A DNA stretch of 64,000 nucleotides, from assembly GCA_013178305.1 (NCBI GenBank), contig JABLXB010000001.1, positions 62,001-126,000 on the forward strand. Direction: 5' to 3'. This document shows, piece by piece, positions 42,278-50,880 of this stretch. The translations under genes were made by a program, and so were the position numbers. Under the pieces are notes generated by a model. It was not told the DNA's origin. It saw only the letters and a list, made by a program, of their open reading frames with translations, and did not search any database. Every line of letters begins with the position of its first letter. Within the stretch, counting starts at the first letter, position 1. Origin of the DNA: Bacillota bacterium. GTDB taxonomy: Bacteria > Bacillota > Sulfobacillia > JABLXB01.

Positions 42278-43015
42278 GGGCAGACAGACGCCCGCTGGGG
42301 ACCAGCTTCTGGGTTTCAGACTCAACGCCAGGTACCCGAGGATGGTCTCGGCGACCCTCATCTTGCTGGGCGACTGCTTTCGATCATAGAGTAGAGTAAG
42401 AGGTACTTCAGCGATCCGAGGGCACAAACTGCACAGGCGGAGCAGAAGTTCTACCACCCCTGCGAACCCTCTGGAATCGACAACCTGTGCCGTACTGCTG
42501 AGAAGTGCGGCTTTAATCAGGGAAGATCGGTAGGCTCGGTAATTTGTGGAATAATCTCTAAGACCTTTTATCGGAAACATCAACTTCATGAAAATGGAGG
42601 CCCCGAGGCTCAGCAAGCGCCGGGCCGTAGTCAACCCCTGCTCTGCTGCACCTGCCGCATATCGCGAGGCAATCACAATATCGTAACCTTCTTTAATCTT
42701 GTCAACCATCGTCGTAATGAGCGACACTGGGTGACTTGCATCAGCATCCATGGTTACAATTACATCCGTCTCTTGACGAAGTGCTTCGCGGAACCCCTCG
42801 ACTAAGGCCGCCGGTAGCCCACGATTAGGAGTATACGACACGACCCTCAGTCGTTTGTCTTGGCAGGCCCACGCTTTAAGCATTTCCAGCGTTCCGTCGG
42901 TACTCCCATCGTTCACAGCAACGATCAGATCTACGCAATTCGCCCGGTCCAGTTCTTCTCGCAGCAGCCGGACGGACCGTTCCTCGTTAAACATAGGTAG
43001 GACGAGTACGGTCAT
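42221..43015 (-). CDS. Glycosyltransferase family 2, DPM1-like
   Basis: 264 residues: LVLPMFNEERSVRLL, VNDGSTDGTLEML, and VTMDADASHPVSLI with the DxD metal site, then IASRYAAGA and YSTNYRAYRSS as in polyprenyl-phosphate mannose/glucose synthases. No C-terminal membrane helices are present. The ATG immediately follows the stop of its partner GT2 upstream. The C-terminal 18 codons overlap the convergent transporter gene. It probably loads a sugar on undecaprenyl phosphate for the GT-C proteins. Confidence 0.9.
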   Translation of the reverse strand: MTVLVLPMFNEERSVRLLREELDRANCVDLIVAVNDGSTDGTLEMLKAWACQDKRLRVVSYTPNRGLPAALVEGFREALRQETDVIVTMDADASHPVSLITTMVDKIKEGYDIVIASRYAAGAAEQGLTTARRLLSLGASIFMKLMFPIKGLRDYSTNYRAYRSSLIKAALLSSTAQVVDSRGFAGVVELLLRLCSLCPRIAEVPLTLLYDRKQSPSKMRVAETILGYLALSLKPRSWSPAGVCLPLSANRRYSRKYQRHTQRL

Positions 43016-43780
43016 CTAAATCCGTCCTCTCCTATTACGTTTTTCTGGGGACGACCCCTCGCCCGGCCGAATCTCGCTCCGAATGCGTCGGGATATGTCA
43101 AGGACATCCTTGCACATTCGCAATCCATCAGCTATTGGCCGTATAGCACTTCCATTGGCATGGCTCCATCGGACAGGAACCTCCACGATCGAATACCCGA
43201 GCTGCCGTGCAATAGCTAGAGCTTCAACATCGGTGGCAAACCCATTTAGGCGGCACTTTGAGTAGATCTCTTTGGCAGCCTCGCGGATGAACATCTTGAA
43301 TCCACACTGGGTGTCGAGAAATTCGGGCAAGATGACCATCCTAATGAACAGGTTGAACATCTTACCCAGGCATTCTCTATATATGGGCTGTCTCCGCTCC
43401 AGACGGGCCCCAGTAATGGCCCTTGACCCGATAGCTACGGCTGCGCCTGCGGCGATGGCTTCCTCCAAAATCTGCATCTCTTCTATCGGAGCCGACAAGT
43501 CAGCATCGGTCGTGAGAATGAGCCTTCCATCTGCAGCCAGCACTCCATTGCGAATGCTGTAGCCCTTTCCCATGTTCCGGAGGTTTGCGACCAGACGCAG
43601 TTTCCCGCCCGATGCCGACATGTCCTTCACTAACCGCGCTGTCCCGTCGCGACTGCCGTCATCGACAACAATGACTTCCCATTCGGCGCGGGTTGACGAA
43701 AGATATGAAATGACCCGCCGCAGAGTGGCGGGTAGTCTCTTCTCCTCGTTGAATGCAGGTATAATGACCGATAGGTCCAC
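43016..43780 (-). CDS. Glycosyltransferase family 2, ALG5-like (polyprenyl-phosphate glucosyltransferase type)
   Basis: 254 residues: LSVIIPAFNEEKRLPATL, VVDDGSRDGTARLV, NMGKGYSIRNGVLAA, TTDADLSAPIEEM (DxD), and DTQCGFKMFIREAA. These are the hallmarks of dolichyl/polyprenyl-phosphate beta-glucosyltransferases. First gene of the minus-strand pair. Likely donor supply for the exosortase-linked glycan. Confidence 0.9.
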   Translation of the reverse strand: MDLSVIIPAFNEEKRLPATLRRVISYLSSTRAEWEVIVVDDGSRDGTARLVKDMSASGGKLRLVANLRNMGKGYSIRNGVLAADGRLILTTDADLSAPIEEMQILEEAIAAGAAVAIGSRAITGARLERRQPIYRECLGKMFNLFIRMVILPEFLDTQCGFKMFIREAAKEIYSKCRLNGFATDVEALAIARQLGYSIVEVPVRWSHANGSAIRPIADGLRMCKDVLDISRRIRSEIRPGEGSSPEKRNRRGRI

Positions 43781-43945
43781 GGATTAACCGCCTCTCACCA
43801 GCCGACCAGCTTGTCCCAAATCGCCCCACATTCTGGTAACCAGCTGCCCCCAGACCAGTCTATAACCGATCTGAGCGGCTGTCCAGAGGCTCTATTCCTC
43901 GGCACGCAATGCGCGTCCGCCCTCTGGAAGAAGCAATGATGCTCT

Positions 43946-44125
43946 CTACCTGCAGCAACCCCGCCGGCGCGTCTCTTCGCCCGCGTATCTTGAAGGCTCC
44001 TTTTCAAACTCCGCCTTGCACCGTGGCGAGCAGAAAAAGTATCGCCTTCCCTTGTACTCGCTTTCGCCTGCAGCTGTGTCCTGGTCAACTTCCATGTGGC
44101 ATACCGGGTCAACGGGCCTTGACAT
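43946..44125 (-). CDS. YHS-domain mini-protein
   Basis: 59 residues with a complete YHS domain: DPVCHMEVDQDTAAGE, YKGRRYFFCSPRCKAEFEK and EPSRYAGEE. Cys 9, 32 and 36 and His 10 are the probable metal ligands. YHS domains bind metals and occur in heavy-metal transporters and as stand-alone small proteins. AGGAGG lies eight bases upstream of the ATG at 44125. The TAG stop is at 43946-43948. A 111-codon frame starting at 44130 covers the same DNA but has no family features. It is the only supported gene in 43781-44199. Confidence 0.85.
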   Translation of the reverse strand: MSRPVDPVCHMEVDQDTAAGESEYKGRRYFFCSPRCKAEFEKEPSRYAGEETRRRGCCR

Positions 44126-44199
44126 GTCATTAACCTCCTATGTTCGTGTCCCTGACGATAGGTTGACCCGATAGCACCTCGGCAAACCGGGTGACTCGA

Positions 44200-44745
44200 C
44201 TATGGCCGTTCTGCCAGGCACGCCAGGGTATGCTGATACACCTCGAGATCCCCTGGAGTAAACAGTACAAGCCGGATCTCGGCAAAATGGTTGTGCAGCA
44301 GGACGTATTCCTTGACGGCCTCCAGCGCTATTCGCGCCGCGCGGTCGATGGGGAACCTGTATGCTCCGGTGCTGATTGACGGGAACGAAATCGTCTTAAC
44401 CCCGTTCTCCGCCGCCACTGCTAGGCTGTTGAGATATGCGCTGCGCAGGAGAGAGTCTTCTCCCGCGGTCCCGCCGCGCCACACCGGGCCGACGGCATGA
44501 ACCACAAACCTCGCCTTCAGATTGCCGCCGCCGGTGATGACCGCCTGGCCGGCCGGGCACCCGCCTTGCCTGGCGCAGATCCGCTTACACTCCTCGAGGA
44601 TTGAGGGGCCCCCGGCCCTGTGGATGGCGCCGTCAACGCCGCCTCCTCCCAACAGGCTACTGTTGGCCGCATTGACGATCGCGCCGGTATCCTCCTGCGT
44701 GATGTCACCCTGCTTCAGCACGACCCTGGTCGAACCCCAGTTCAA
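44200..44745 (-). CDS. Macro-domain protein (ADP-ribose/O-acetyl-ADP-ribose hydrolase type)
   Basis: 181 residues, single macro domain: LKQGDITQEDTGAIVNAANS, LLGGGGVDGAIHRAGG and FPSISTGAYRFPIDRAA are the MacroD-type ADP-ribose-binding motifs. Such enzymes remove O-acetyl-ADP-ribose or ADP-ribose from proteins. The TTG at 44745 has GGAGG ten bases upstream. The ATG at 44763 starts just before that SD and lacks its own. It follows the convergent membrane-carrier gene divergently; no functional link is evident. Confidence 0.9.
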   Translation of the reverse strand: MNWGSTRVVLKQGDITQEDTGAIVNAANSSLLGGGGVDGAIHRAGGPSILEECKRICARQGGCPAGQAVITGGGNLKARFVVHAVGPVWRGGTAGEDSLLRSAYLNSLAVAAENGVKTISFPSISTGAYRFPIDRAARIALEAVKEYVLLHNHFAEIRLVLFTPGDLEVYQHTLACLAERP

Positions 44746-44915
44746 TGCTCCGCCACCTCCCATGGAACAGCATGGACTCTGGCAATCGCGCTTCCCCTGG
44801 GTGTTCGCTGTCTTCCACTCTGTATCCTGGTCGGTACGAACTTCAGTCCAACAGCAGGAGAAGAAGGGACGGCCGTTGAAACTCCGGTGAATTCCCTGAA
44901 ACAGGAGGTGCCAGA

Positions 44916-46082
44916 GTGCAGCCTTTAGTAGCTTTTCTCATCGTGGCAGCAGTCTTCGCCATCGGTGACATCGTCTCGATAAAGACCAAAGCGATCGTGT
45001 CGTCACTCTTCGTAGTTTCCGTCCTGTTCCTGGTCGGTTTCTGGACTTTCTTCCCCGCGGATATAGTGGGAATATCGACGCTGCTGGCCACCGCAAACAT
45101 GGCGATCCCGCTGCTGATCACCCACATGGGCACACTCATGACCATCAGGGAGCTCATAAGGCAGTGGAAGACGGTTGCAGTCGCACTCGCAGCCGTGGCC
45201 GGCATCGGTCTAATGCTCTTCACAGTCGGCGGTCTGGTCCTCGACAAAATGATGGCTCTCGTCGCCGCCCCGCCCGTCGCCGGAGGGGTGGTGGCCTCCC
45301 TGATAATGAGCGAGGCAGCCAAGGCCAAGGGAATGCCGAACATGGCCATATTCGCCACGCTCATACTGGTCGTCCAGGGCTTTCTCGGCTATCCGATCTC
45401 GACCACATGCCTGCTCAAAGAGGCACGCAGGCTTCTCAACAACAGGGGCGCCGGCGCCCCGTCCGGTGACGCAAAACCGCAGGAGGCCTCGCAGGCCAAG
45501 AAGGTATTCCCGCCGACACCCAAGGAGTTCTCCACCCCGTTCGTCCTTCTCGCCAAGCTGGCTGTAATGGGATACGTGGCGGTCTGGCTCGCCGGAAAGA
45601 CAAACGGCATCATACATCCGTTCGTGATGTCGCTCATCGTGGGGATCATCGCATCTGAACTCGGCATACTCGAGAGGGACATCATGACCAGGGCTAATGC
45701 GTTCGGGTACCTCATCCTGCCGCTGACGGCTGTCATCATGGCGAACCTCGCGAAGGCTACGCCACAGGTGCTGGCCTCGCTGATCGGACCCGTCCTGATA
45801 AGCCTGGCCCTGGGCATTATCGGGATCGCGGTGTTCGCGATAGTGGCCGGCCGGGTGCTGGGCCTGTCGTCTGAGATGAGCCTGGCGATCGGCTCCACCT
45901 GCCTGTTCGGCTTCCCGGGAACCTTCGTCGTCTCGCAGGAAGTGGCGAGAGCCGTCGCCGGAAACGATGAGGAACGCCAGTATATCCTGGATCACATCCT
46001 CCCCAAGATGCTGGTGGCTGGCTTTACCACGGTGACCGTCGCGTCCGTCGTGCTGGCAGGGATATTCGCCAAGCTGGTGTAG
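44916..46082 (+). CDS. Integral membrane protein, carrier-like, family not recognised
   Basis: 388 residues, about 10-11 hydrophobic helices in two halves separated by a hydrophilic linker near 175-205 (Gly/Ala/Lys-rich). Motifs include LLATANMAIPLLITHMGT, APPVAGGVVASLIMSEAAKA and IGSTCLFGFPGTFVVSQEVA. The organisation is like secondary carriers of the Na+/glutamate symporter type, but I cannot name the family. AGGAGGTG precedes the GTG start. The amidohydrolase gene follows after 51 bases, so it may transport that enzyme's substrate. Confidence 0.75.
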   Translation: MQPLVAFLIVAAVFAIGDIVSIKTKAIVSSLFVVSVLFLVGFWTFFPADIVGISTLLATANMAIPLLITHMGTLMTIRELIRQWKTVAVALAAVAGIGLMLFTVGGLVLDKMMALVAAPPVAGGVVASLIMSEAAKAKGMPNMAIFATLILVVQGFLGYPISTTCLLKEARRLLNNRGAGAPSGDAKPQEASQAKKVFPPTPKEFSTPFVLLAKLAVMGYVAVWLAGKTNGIIHPFVMSLIVGIIASELGILERDIMTRANAFGYLILPLTAVIMANLAKATPQVLASLIGPVLISLALGIIGIAVFAIVAGRVLGLSSEMSLAIGSTCLFGFPGTFVVSQEVARAVAGNDEERQYILDHILPKMLVAGFTTVTVASVVLAGIFAKLV

Positions 46083-46133
46083 GGCTGTGTCCGGCGCCGC
46101 CAGGTTACGGAACAGATCACGGAGGGATAGCGG

Positions 46134-47315
46134 ATGTTGGTGATTGAAAACGGCATGGTCTGGACCGGGAAGAGCGGGAAACCCGTGCCGCGGACGATAG
46201 TCATCGAGGGATGCAAGATCGCCGGGGTATACGAACCCGGTAGTGCCCCTCCATTTCCACAGGGTTCTGAGAGGTTCGACGCGTCGGGCAAGACCGTGGT
46301 TCCGGGGCTGATAGACTGCCATGTGCATTTCTGTATGGATGCGGGCGCCGACCCGATGACAGCCGCGGTCAGGGATGGGACGCTCGTCACCGCGTACAAG
46401 GCCGCCGTACGCGCCGGGCAGACCCTGAAGGCAGGGGTCACCACGATCCGTGACCTCGGCGCGCCGGACGGGATAGACCTGGCCCTCAAGAAGTCCATCA
46501 ACAGCGGGATCCTCCCCGGCCCCAGGATGCTGGTAAGCGGGCGCGTCATCTGCATGACGGGCGGGCACGGGTGGACCATGGGGTACGAGGCGGATGGCCC
46601 CGACGAATGCAGGAAGGCGGCGCGCAGCCAGATCAAGGCGGGGGCGGACGTGGTCAAGGTCATGGCTACGGGCGGCGTCATGACTCAGGGCGTGGAGCCG
46701 GGGTCACCCCAGCTCACCGTGGAGGAGATGCGGGCCGCCGTCGAGGAAGGCCACAAGGCGGGACGGCGCTGCGCGACTCACGCCCAGGGCCTTCTTGGGA
46801 TCAAGAACGCAGTCCAGGCGGGGATCGACTCGGTCGAGCACGGCGTGTTCCTCGACCGCGAAGCGGTTGACATGATGCTGGAGCGTGGCACCTACCTCGT
46901 GCCGACGCTGTCGGCGCCATACAACATCATCAAGAACGGCGTCGCGGCCGGAGTGCCGGAGTTCGTGGTGCGAAAAACTGAGATGGTCTACGACTCCCAC
47001 ATCAACAGCTTCAAACTCGCGCTCGAAAATGGCGTCAAGATAGCATCAGGCACCGACGCGGGCACCCCGTTCAATGTACACGGGGACCTGGCGGTGGAGC
47101 TTAAACTCATGGTCGACGCGGGTATGCCGGCTGAAAAGGCGCTCGTTTCAGCCACGCAGACCGCCGCCGAGCTGCTGGGGATGCAGGACCACGTTGGGTC
47201 CATAGAGCCCGGCAAGTTCGCCGACATCCTCGTCGTCGACGGCGACCCCACGCAGGATATCACGAGCCTCCAGCGGGTAGTTGCAGTGTTCAAGGACGGG
47301 AAAAGGGTCGCGTAG
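46134..47315 (+). CDS. Amidohydrolase family protein (prolidase/imidazolonepropionase-like)
   Basis: 393-residue metal-dependent TIM-barrel hydrolase: PGLIDCHVHF (HxH metal site), ARSQIKAGADVVKVMATGG with the carbamylated-Lys position, CATHAQGLLGIKNA, GIDSVEHGVFLD, and ASGTDAGTP with the metal Asp. The N- and C-terminal beta sandwich ends with GKFADILVVDGDPTQDI. It resembles the Xaa-Pro dipeptidase/aryldialkylphosphatase-like group. Strong GGAGGG SD. Near a C69 dipeptidase and a carrier, it probably hydrolyses a peptide or cyclic amide. Confidence 0.88.
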   Translation: MLVIENGMVWTGKSGKPVPRTIVIEGCKIAGVYEPGSAPPFPQGSERFDASGKTVVPGLIDCHVHFCMDAGADPMTAAVRDGTLVTAYKAAVRAGQTLKAGVTTIRDLGAPDGIDLALKKSINSGILPGPRMLVSGRVICMTGGHGWTMGYEADGPDECRKAARSQIKAGADVVKVMATGGVMTQGVEPGSPQLTVEEMRAAVEEGHKAGRRCATHAQGLLGIKNAVQAGIDSVEHGVFLDREAVDMMLERGTYLVPTLSAPYNIIKNGVAAGVPEFVVRKTEMVYDSHINSFKLALENGVKIASGTDAGTPFNVHGDLAVELKLMVDAGMPAEKALVSATQTAAELLGMQDHVGSIEPGKFADILVVDGDPTQDITSLQRVVAVFKDGKRVA

Positions 47316-47391
47316 GACTGGAAGAAGGTTGCGAGGGGCACCGTCCGGCTCTCGGACAGCCCCTCGTTGAAGTGATGGTGAGCAGGGAGGA

Positions 47392-47414
47392 GACCCCGCC
47401 TTCAGGGCGGGGTC
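47392..47414 (+). terminator. GC hairpin after the amidohydrolase gene
   Basis: GACCCCGCC and GGCGGGGTC form a 9-bp stem with a five-base loop, 76 bases past the amidohydrolase stop. No clear T-run follows. It probably separates the carrier/amidohydrolase unit from the C69 peptidase gene. Confidence 0.5.
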
Positions 47415-47551
47415 CGTCGTTGTGACACGGCTTCGTGGCATGACCGGCTTACATTCCGTCGGGCTTTGGGATATCATGTATGGAGAGGGAAGTAATGGAT
47501 GGCACCTTGGCGCCATCCGCCCAGCAGAAAACGGAGGGAGGAGGCTATTCC

Positions 47552-48991
47552 ATGAGGGTATCGCGGAAGTGGGCCCTGCGGAAGATTTGCCTGGCAACGC
47601 TGGTCTTCAGCTTAGTCTTCTTCACGACCGTCGGCTCGGCGCTGGCCTGTACCACGATTATCGTTGGCAAGAACAAGACAGAGGATGGCTCCGTGCTGGT
47701 AGCCCACAGTGAGGAACTGGGCTTGAACTCGGCCCAGCATCTGGTCGCAGTGCCCCGCAAGGAACATGCCCCGGGTGAGGTGTACGTATCCTACGCCGGG
47801 GCCAGGATTCCACAGCCGCCTGTTACTTATGCATACATCGCCTCCAGGATCTTCGAGAAGGATTACTACCCGGGGGAATACACCACCGGCGTCAATGAGT
47901 TCCAGGTCACCGTAGCGAACAACATGTCGTGGACCCGCGGGGTTCCCGAGGAGACCGCCTGGGAACCGCCGATCGCCGGGGGTGTGATCTGGAGCGAATT
48001 CACCCATCTCGTCCTGGAACGGGCCAGGACCGCCCGTGAAGGAGTGGAGATCATGGGTGAACTGTGCGAGAAATACCACCTGAGCAGCGATCCGGGCACC
48101 ATGTTCGCCATCGCCGACCCAAACGAGGGATGGTGGATCGAAATCGCCCGGGACGGCCAGTGGATCGCCCAGCGCGTTCCGAACGATGCGGCGGTCATGC
48201 GAGCCAACTCCTACCGTGTTGGGGCGGTGGATCTGAACGACAAGAGGAACATCATGCACTCCAGCAACCTGGTGGAGTATGCGGTGGCGAAGGGCTGGTA
48301 TAACCCCGAGAGCGGGAAGCCCTTCAGCTTCGCCGAGGTGTATGGGGAACCATCGAATCAAGAAGACGAGTACAATAACCTCCGGCACCGTATGGTCGAT
48401 GAAGCCCTGACTGGCGGTAAGATCTCCAAGGCAAGGCTGATGGAGATCATGCGCTGGACCTATGAAGGAACGCCTGTCTATAAGGCCAACGAGGAAACCG
48501 GGTCACCCTTCCGAACCGGTGTGCGGACCGTTTCCCGCATGAATACGGAGATCAGCGCGGTGGCGGAGTTGCGTGGAGGGATGCCGGCCGATATAGGGGC
48601 TGTGATGTGGTGGAACCTGGGCACCGCCAGGACAGGGGTATACGTGCCGTGGTACCTGGGTACCAGGGAATTCTGCACCCCGTTTACCCGAGGCACAAAT
48701 CACTATTCGGACGATTCCGCCTACTGGGCGTATGCTGAGATGGCCAGGCTGACGGACGCTCACTACAACGAAGTGATCGACAAGGTCACCAGCACCTGGA
48801 AGAGCTTCGAGGCCAACGAATTCGCTCTACAGAAGGGCGTCGAGGCCCAGGCCCTGGAGATGTACAAACGGGATCCCGACTCAGCCCGCCAGTTCCTGAC
48901 CTGGTATTCGAACGCTCTCGGAGAGCGGAGCTACCGCGTCGCCAGGGAACTGCTCGCCGATGTCAAGACCGAGGCATATAAAGAGGAATAG
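47552..48991 (+). CDS. C69 family dipeptidase (exported)
   Basis: 479 residues. The signal peptide ends in GSALA, just before Cys 33 of CTTIIVGKNKTEDGS. In C69/PepD enzymes this Cys becomes the N-terminal nucleophile after processing, so removal of the signal peptide would activate the enzyme. Further family segments are VAHSEELGLNSAQ, SWTRGVPEETAWEPP and WWEIA-like GWWIEIARDGQWIA. The ATG at 47552 has GGAGG seven bases upstream; the frame is open to 47480 with no signal-like residues. Likely cleaves dipeptides outside the membrane. Confidence 0.9.
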   Translation: MRVSRKWALRKICLATLVFSLVFFTTVGSALACTTIIVGKNKTEDGSVLVAHSEELGLNSAQHLVAVPRKEHAPGEVYVSYAGARIPQPPVTYAYIASRIFEKDYYPGEYTTGVNEFQVTVANNMSWTRGVPEETAWEPPIAGGVIWSEFTHLVLERARTAREGVEIMGELCEKYHLSSDPGTMFAIADPNEGWWIEIARDGQWIAQRVPNDAAVMRANSYRVGAVDLNDKRNIMHSSNLVEYAVAKGWYNPESGKPFSFAEVYGEPSNQEDEYNNLRHRMVDEALTGGKISKARLMEIMRWTYEGTPVYKANEETGSPFRTGVRTVSRMNTEISAVAELRGGMPADIGAVMWWNLGTARTGVYVPWYLGTREFCTPFTRGTNHYSDDSAYWAYAEMARLTDAHYNEVIDKVTSTWKSFEANEFALQKGVEAQALEMYKRDPDSARQFLTWYSNALGERSYRVARELLADVKTEAYKEE

Positions 48992-49295
48992 AGAAGGGAC
49001 GGACGCGCGTTCAACCCGGCCCGTCGCTGAGCCAGGATTCACATCCCCAGCCTCTGGATCTGGTTGACAAATCAGTCAGGAGAAGCAGGAAATCAACAGA
49101 ATCCGCCGACATTTGCGCCTTGCGGGACCCCGGGCGACTTCTCGGAGCCGTAGTTGCTGTCCCTAGCCATTTTGGATGTTGCATTGTGTACGTACCGACC
49201 GTATATACTAAGGTTGGAGTATCTTCGCTAGTGTTCTCTTGAGGACGCTAGGCATGAGTCGCAGAGAGACCACCCGATGCGGTGGCCTTCTCCTT
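48992..49295. other. Gene-free convergent intergenic region
   Basis: 304 bases between the C69 gene (plus) and the NYN gene (minus). No family-like frame is present. A small CCACC-N6-GGTGG stem at 49271-49286 with pyrimidine-rich flanks on both sides could be a weak bidirectional terminator. A GTATATAC palindrome lies near 49200. Nothing else is recognised. Confidence 0.5.
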
Positions 49296-49853
49296 TTATC
49301 GAAGCCTGAGTGCTCGGATCGCCTCGGCCGTAATCTCAATCCTCTCGTCAGCGGTTTCCCACAGTTCTGCGTTGTAGGTTCGGTGAGGACCGTGAACCAG
49401 CTTCACGACCACCCCGTAGTTCTTCGCGAGCCTGACTGCCGGCAGCAGGTCACTATCGCCCGCTAACAAAGCGAGAACATCTATCCGATCGTGAAACACG
49501 AGCGTAGCAGCATCAAGGCCCAGCTGCAGGTCTACTCCTTTCTGCGCAAACAGGGGGCGCCCGTCGTCAGCCGTGCCCTTGTACTGGAGTTTTCCGAAAC
49601 GGAGAGTAAGGCGCGGAATGCTCTGCAACGCATGAAAAAAGCGGTCTGCCTTGGAGGTCTCGGACCTTTCCTCAGGAGTGGGGTCGGCGGATTGGCGGGG
49701 ACGACAATCATAGTAGTACGCGCGAAAAAGCTCGTCCTGTCCTCGAATCCATTCAATGAGGCGCTGGTAATCAACCTTTGGTTTCCCGAAATGACGCTCA
49801 AGGATCTTTGTGAGGTACCCGCCGTCTATCAGCACGGCAATTCGTTCCATCAT
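49296..49853 (-). CDS. NYN domain protein (LabA/DUF88-like PIN-fold ribonuclease)
   Basis: 185 residues. Conserved acidic sites of the NYN/PIN fold are visible: IAVLIDGGYL, QKGVDLQLGLDAATL, and LLAGDSDLLPAVRLAKNYG. Such proteins are predicted metal-dependent RNases. SD GGAGG precedes two successive ATGs (49853, 49850); the second is better spaced. It stands alone, 300 bases downstream of the ABC permease gene. Confidence 0.88.
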   Translation of the reverse strand: MMERIAVLIDGGYLTKILERHFGKPKVDYQRLIEWIRGQDELFRAYYYDCRPRQSADPTPEERSETSKADRFFHALQSIPRLTLRFGKLQYKGTADDGRPLFAQKGVDLQLGLDAATLVFHDRIDVLALLAGDSDLLPAVRLAKNYGVVVKLVHGPHRTYNAELWETADERIEITAEAIRALRLR

Positions 49854-50154
49854 AGCCCTCCTTGGGCCGTCGCCGGAGGTCGCAGCAGGGCTCGTTCCAA
49901 CCGTTCCTTCTGTTTCCTCGAACAGGGTGGTTCCTTCCCTCCCGGGTGGGCCTTTCAGCCTTTTTCACCCTGTCCCCTCAATCGGGAACGAACGAGAGCA
50001 CGCGCTCCCACTCATATTCTGGTCGCTCAAAGACATTATAGTCAGGAAGCGACAGGATCCGCCTGGATCTTGCTCAGACGCACACCGACCTTTGAGCCGG
50101 CAGGCCTCTCGAAGAGAACGCCTCGTGCAAGGCGGGATTTGGGCAAGACGTGGG
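49854..50154. other. Long upstream region of the NYN gene
   Basis: 301 bases without a supported gene. A perfect TATAAT on the minus strand (50035-50040) has no matching -35. An 8-bp inverted repeat, ACAGGGTG (49922-49929) and CACCCTGT (49966-49973), would fold in the leader RNA. The function is unknown and the signal weak. Confidence 0.3.
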
Positions 50155-50880
50155 TTAGAGGATGAGTCTGGCCCGCTGAAACCTCCGGATGCCAAATGCC
50201 AGTAATGCGGCGTCGACCACACCCAGAGCGACCATCGCAGCCAGCCCCAGCACCATTGGATCAGCCGAGGCCAGCATATCGGCAGCTTGCTGCTTCATTG
50301 CGGCGGGCATCCTCCTGATGATGGCGGGAACCGCGAAAACCAGCAGAAAAGGGAGCAGGACGAAAACCAGGCTGAGGGTTTGCTGGGCCTCGCGTACGGT
50401 CCTGGCCCGCAACGAGATTAAAACCCCGACTCCGGCCACGAGGCCAGCCACGAGGGCCGCGGCGATCAGGCGTCCGGCCAGCTCGCCAGGAGACGGGAAA
50501 TCCGCGCCACGCGCCAGGTTGGCCGCGACGAGGCCGATTCCCATGACCAGCACGGTCATCCCCCAGCTATAGCAGACCACACCGGCCACCTTGCCCAGGA
50601 AAATGGCGTGGTCAGGCAGTCGCGTGGCGAGCAGGGTTTCCAGCGTCTTGCGTTCCCGTTCACCTGCGAAACTATCCGCCACCACGCCCCCCGTCACGAG
50701 GAGGGGCAGGAATACCGACATCGCCGGGGTCACCACCCAGACCTCGGGGTCCTGCAAGGGCATGAACACCCCCATCCACCCGACCAGCACCAGCATCTGT
50801 ATGATCAGGCTGCGCCTGCTGTCCCTGACAGACAGGAGCTCCTTCACCTCCTTCCTGGCCACCACAAAGAAGTCCCTCAT
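50155..50880 (-). CDS. ABC-2 type transporter permease
   Basis: 241 residues, six hydrophobic helices. N-terminal FVVARKEVKELLSVRDSR is typical of NatB/CcmB-like export permeases, and SFAGERERKTLETLLATRL is the classical cytoplasmic-helix motif. The start overlaps the ATPase stop (ATGA), so the two are coupled. Probable exporter of a small ion, lipid or antibiotic; the substrate is not deducible. Confidence 0.9.
   Translation of the reverse strand: MRDFFVVARKEVKELLSVRDSRRSLIIQMLVLVGWMGVFMPLQDPEVWVVTPAMSVFLPLLVTGGVVADSFAGERERKTLETLLATRLPDHAIFLGKVAGVVCYSWGMTVLVMGIGLVAANLARGADFPSPGELAGRLIAAALVAGLVAGVGVLISLRARTVREAQQTLSLVFVLLPFLLVFAVPAIIRRMPAAMKQQAADMLASADPMVLGLAAMVALGVVDAALLAFGIRRFQRARLIL

Noticed and set aside
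43795-44130. 111-codon open frame on the minus strand
   Set aside because: Overlaps the YHS gene in another frame; no motif, while the short frame has a full domain and better SD spacing.
45210-46568. 452-codon open frame on the minus strand
   Set aside because: Antisense to the carrier-like protein and amidohydrolase; low-complexity His/Arg/Asp-rich translation.
49195-49205. GTATATAC near 49200 as a GntR operator
   Set aside because: Differs from GGTATACC in core and is in a convergent region with no promoter to control.
50035-50040. TATAAT as the promoter of the NYN gene
   Set aside because: No acceptable -35 at 16-18 bases, so it is kept only as a remark in the intergenic entry.
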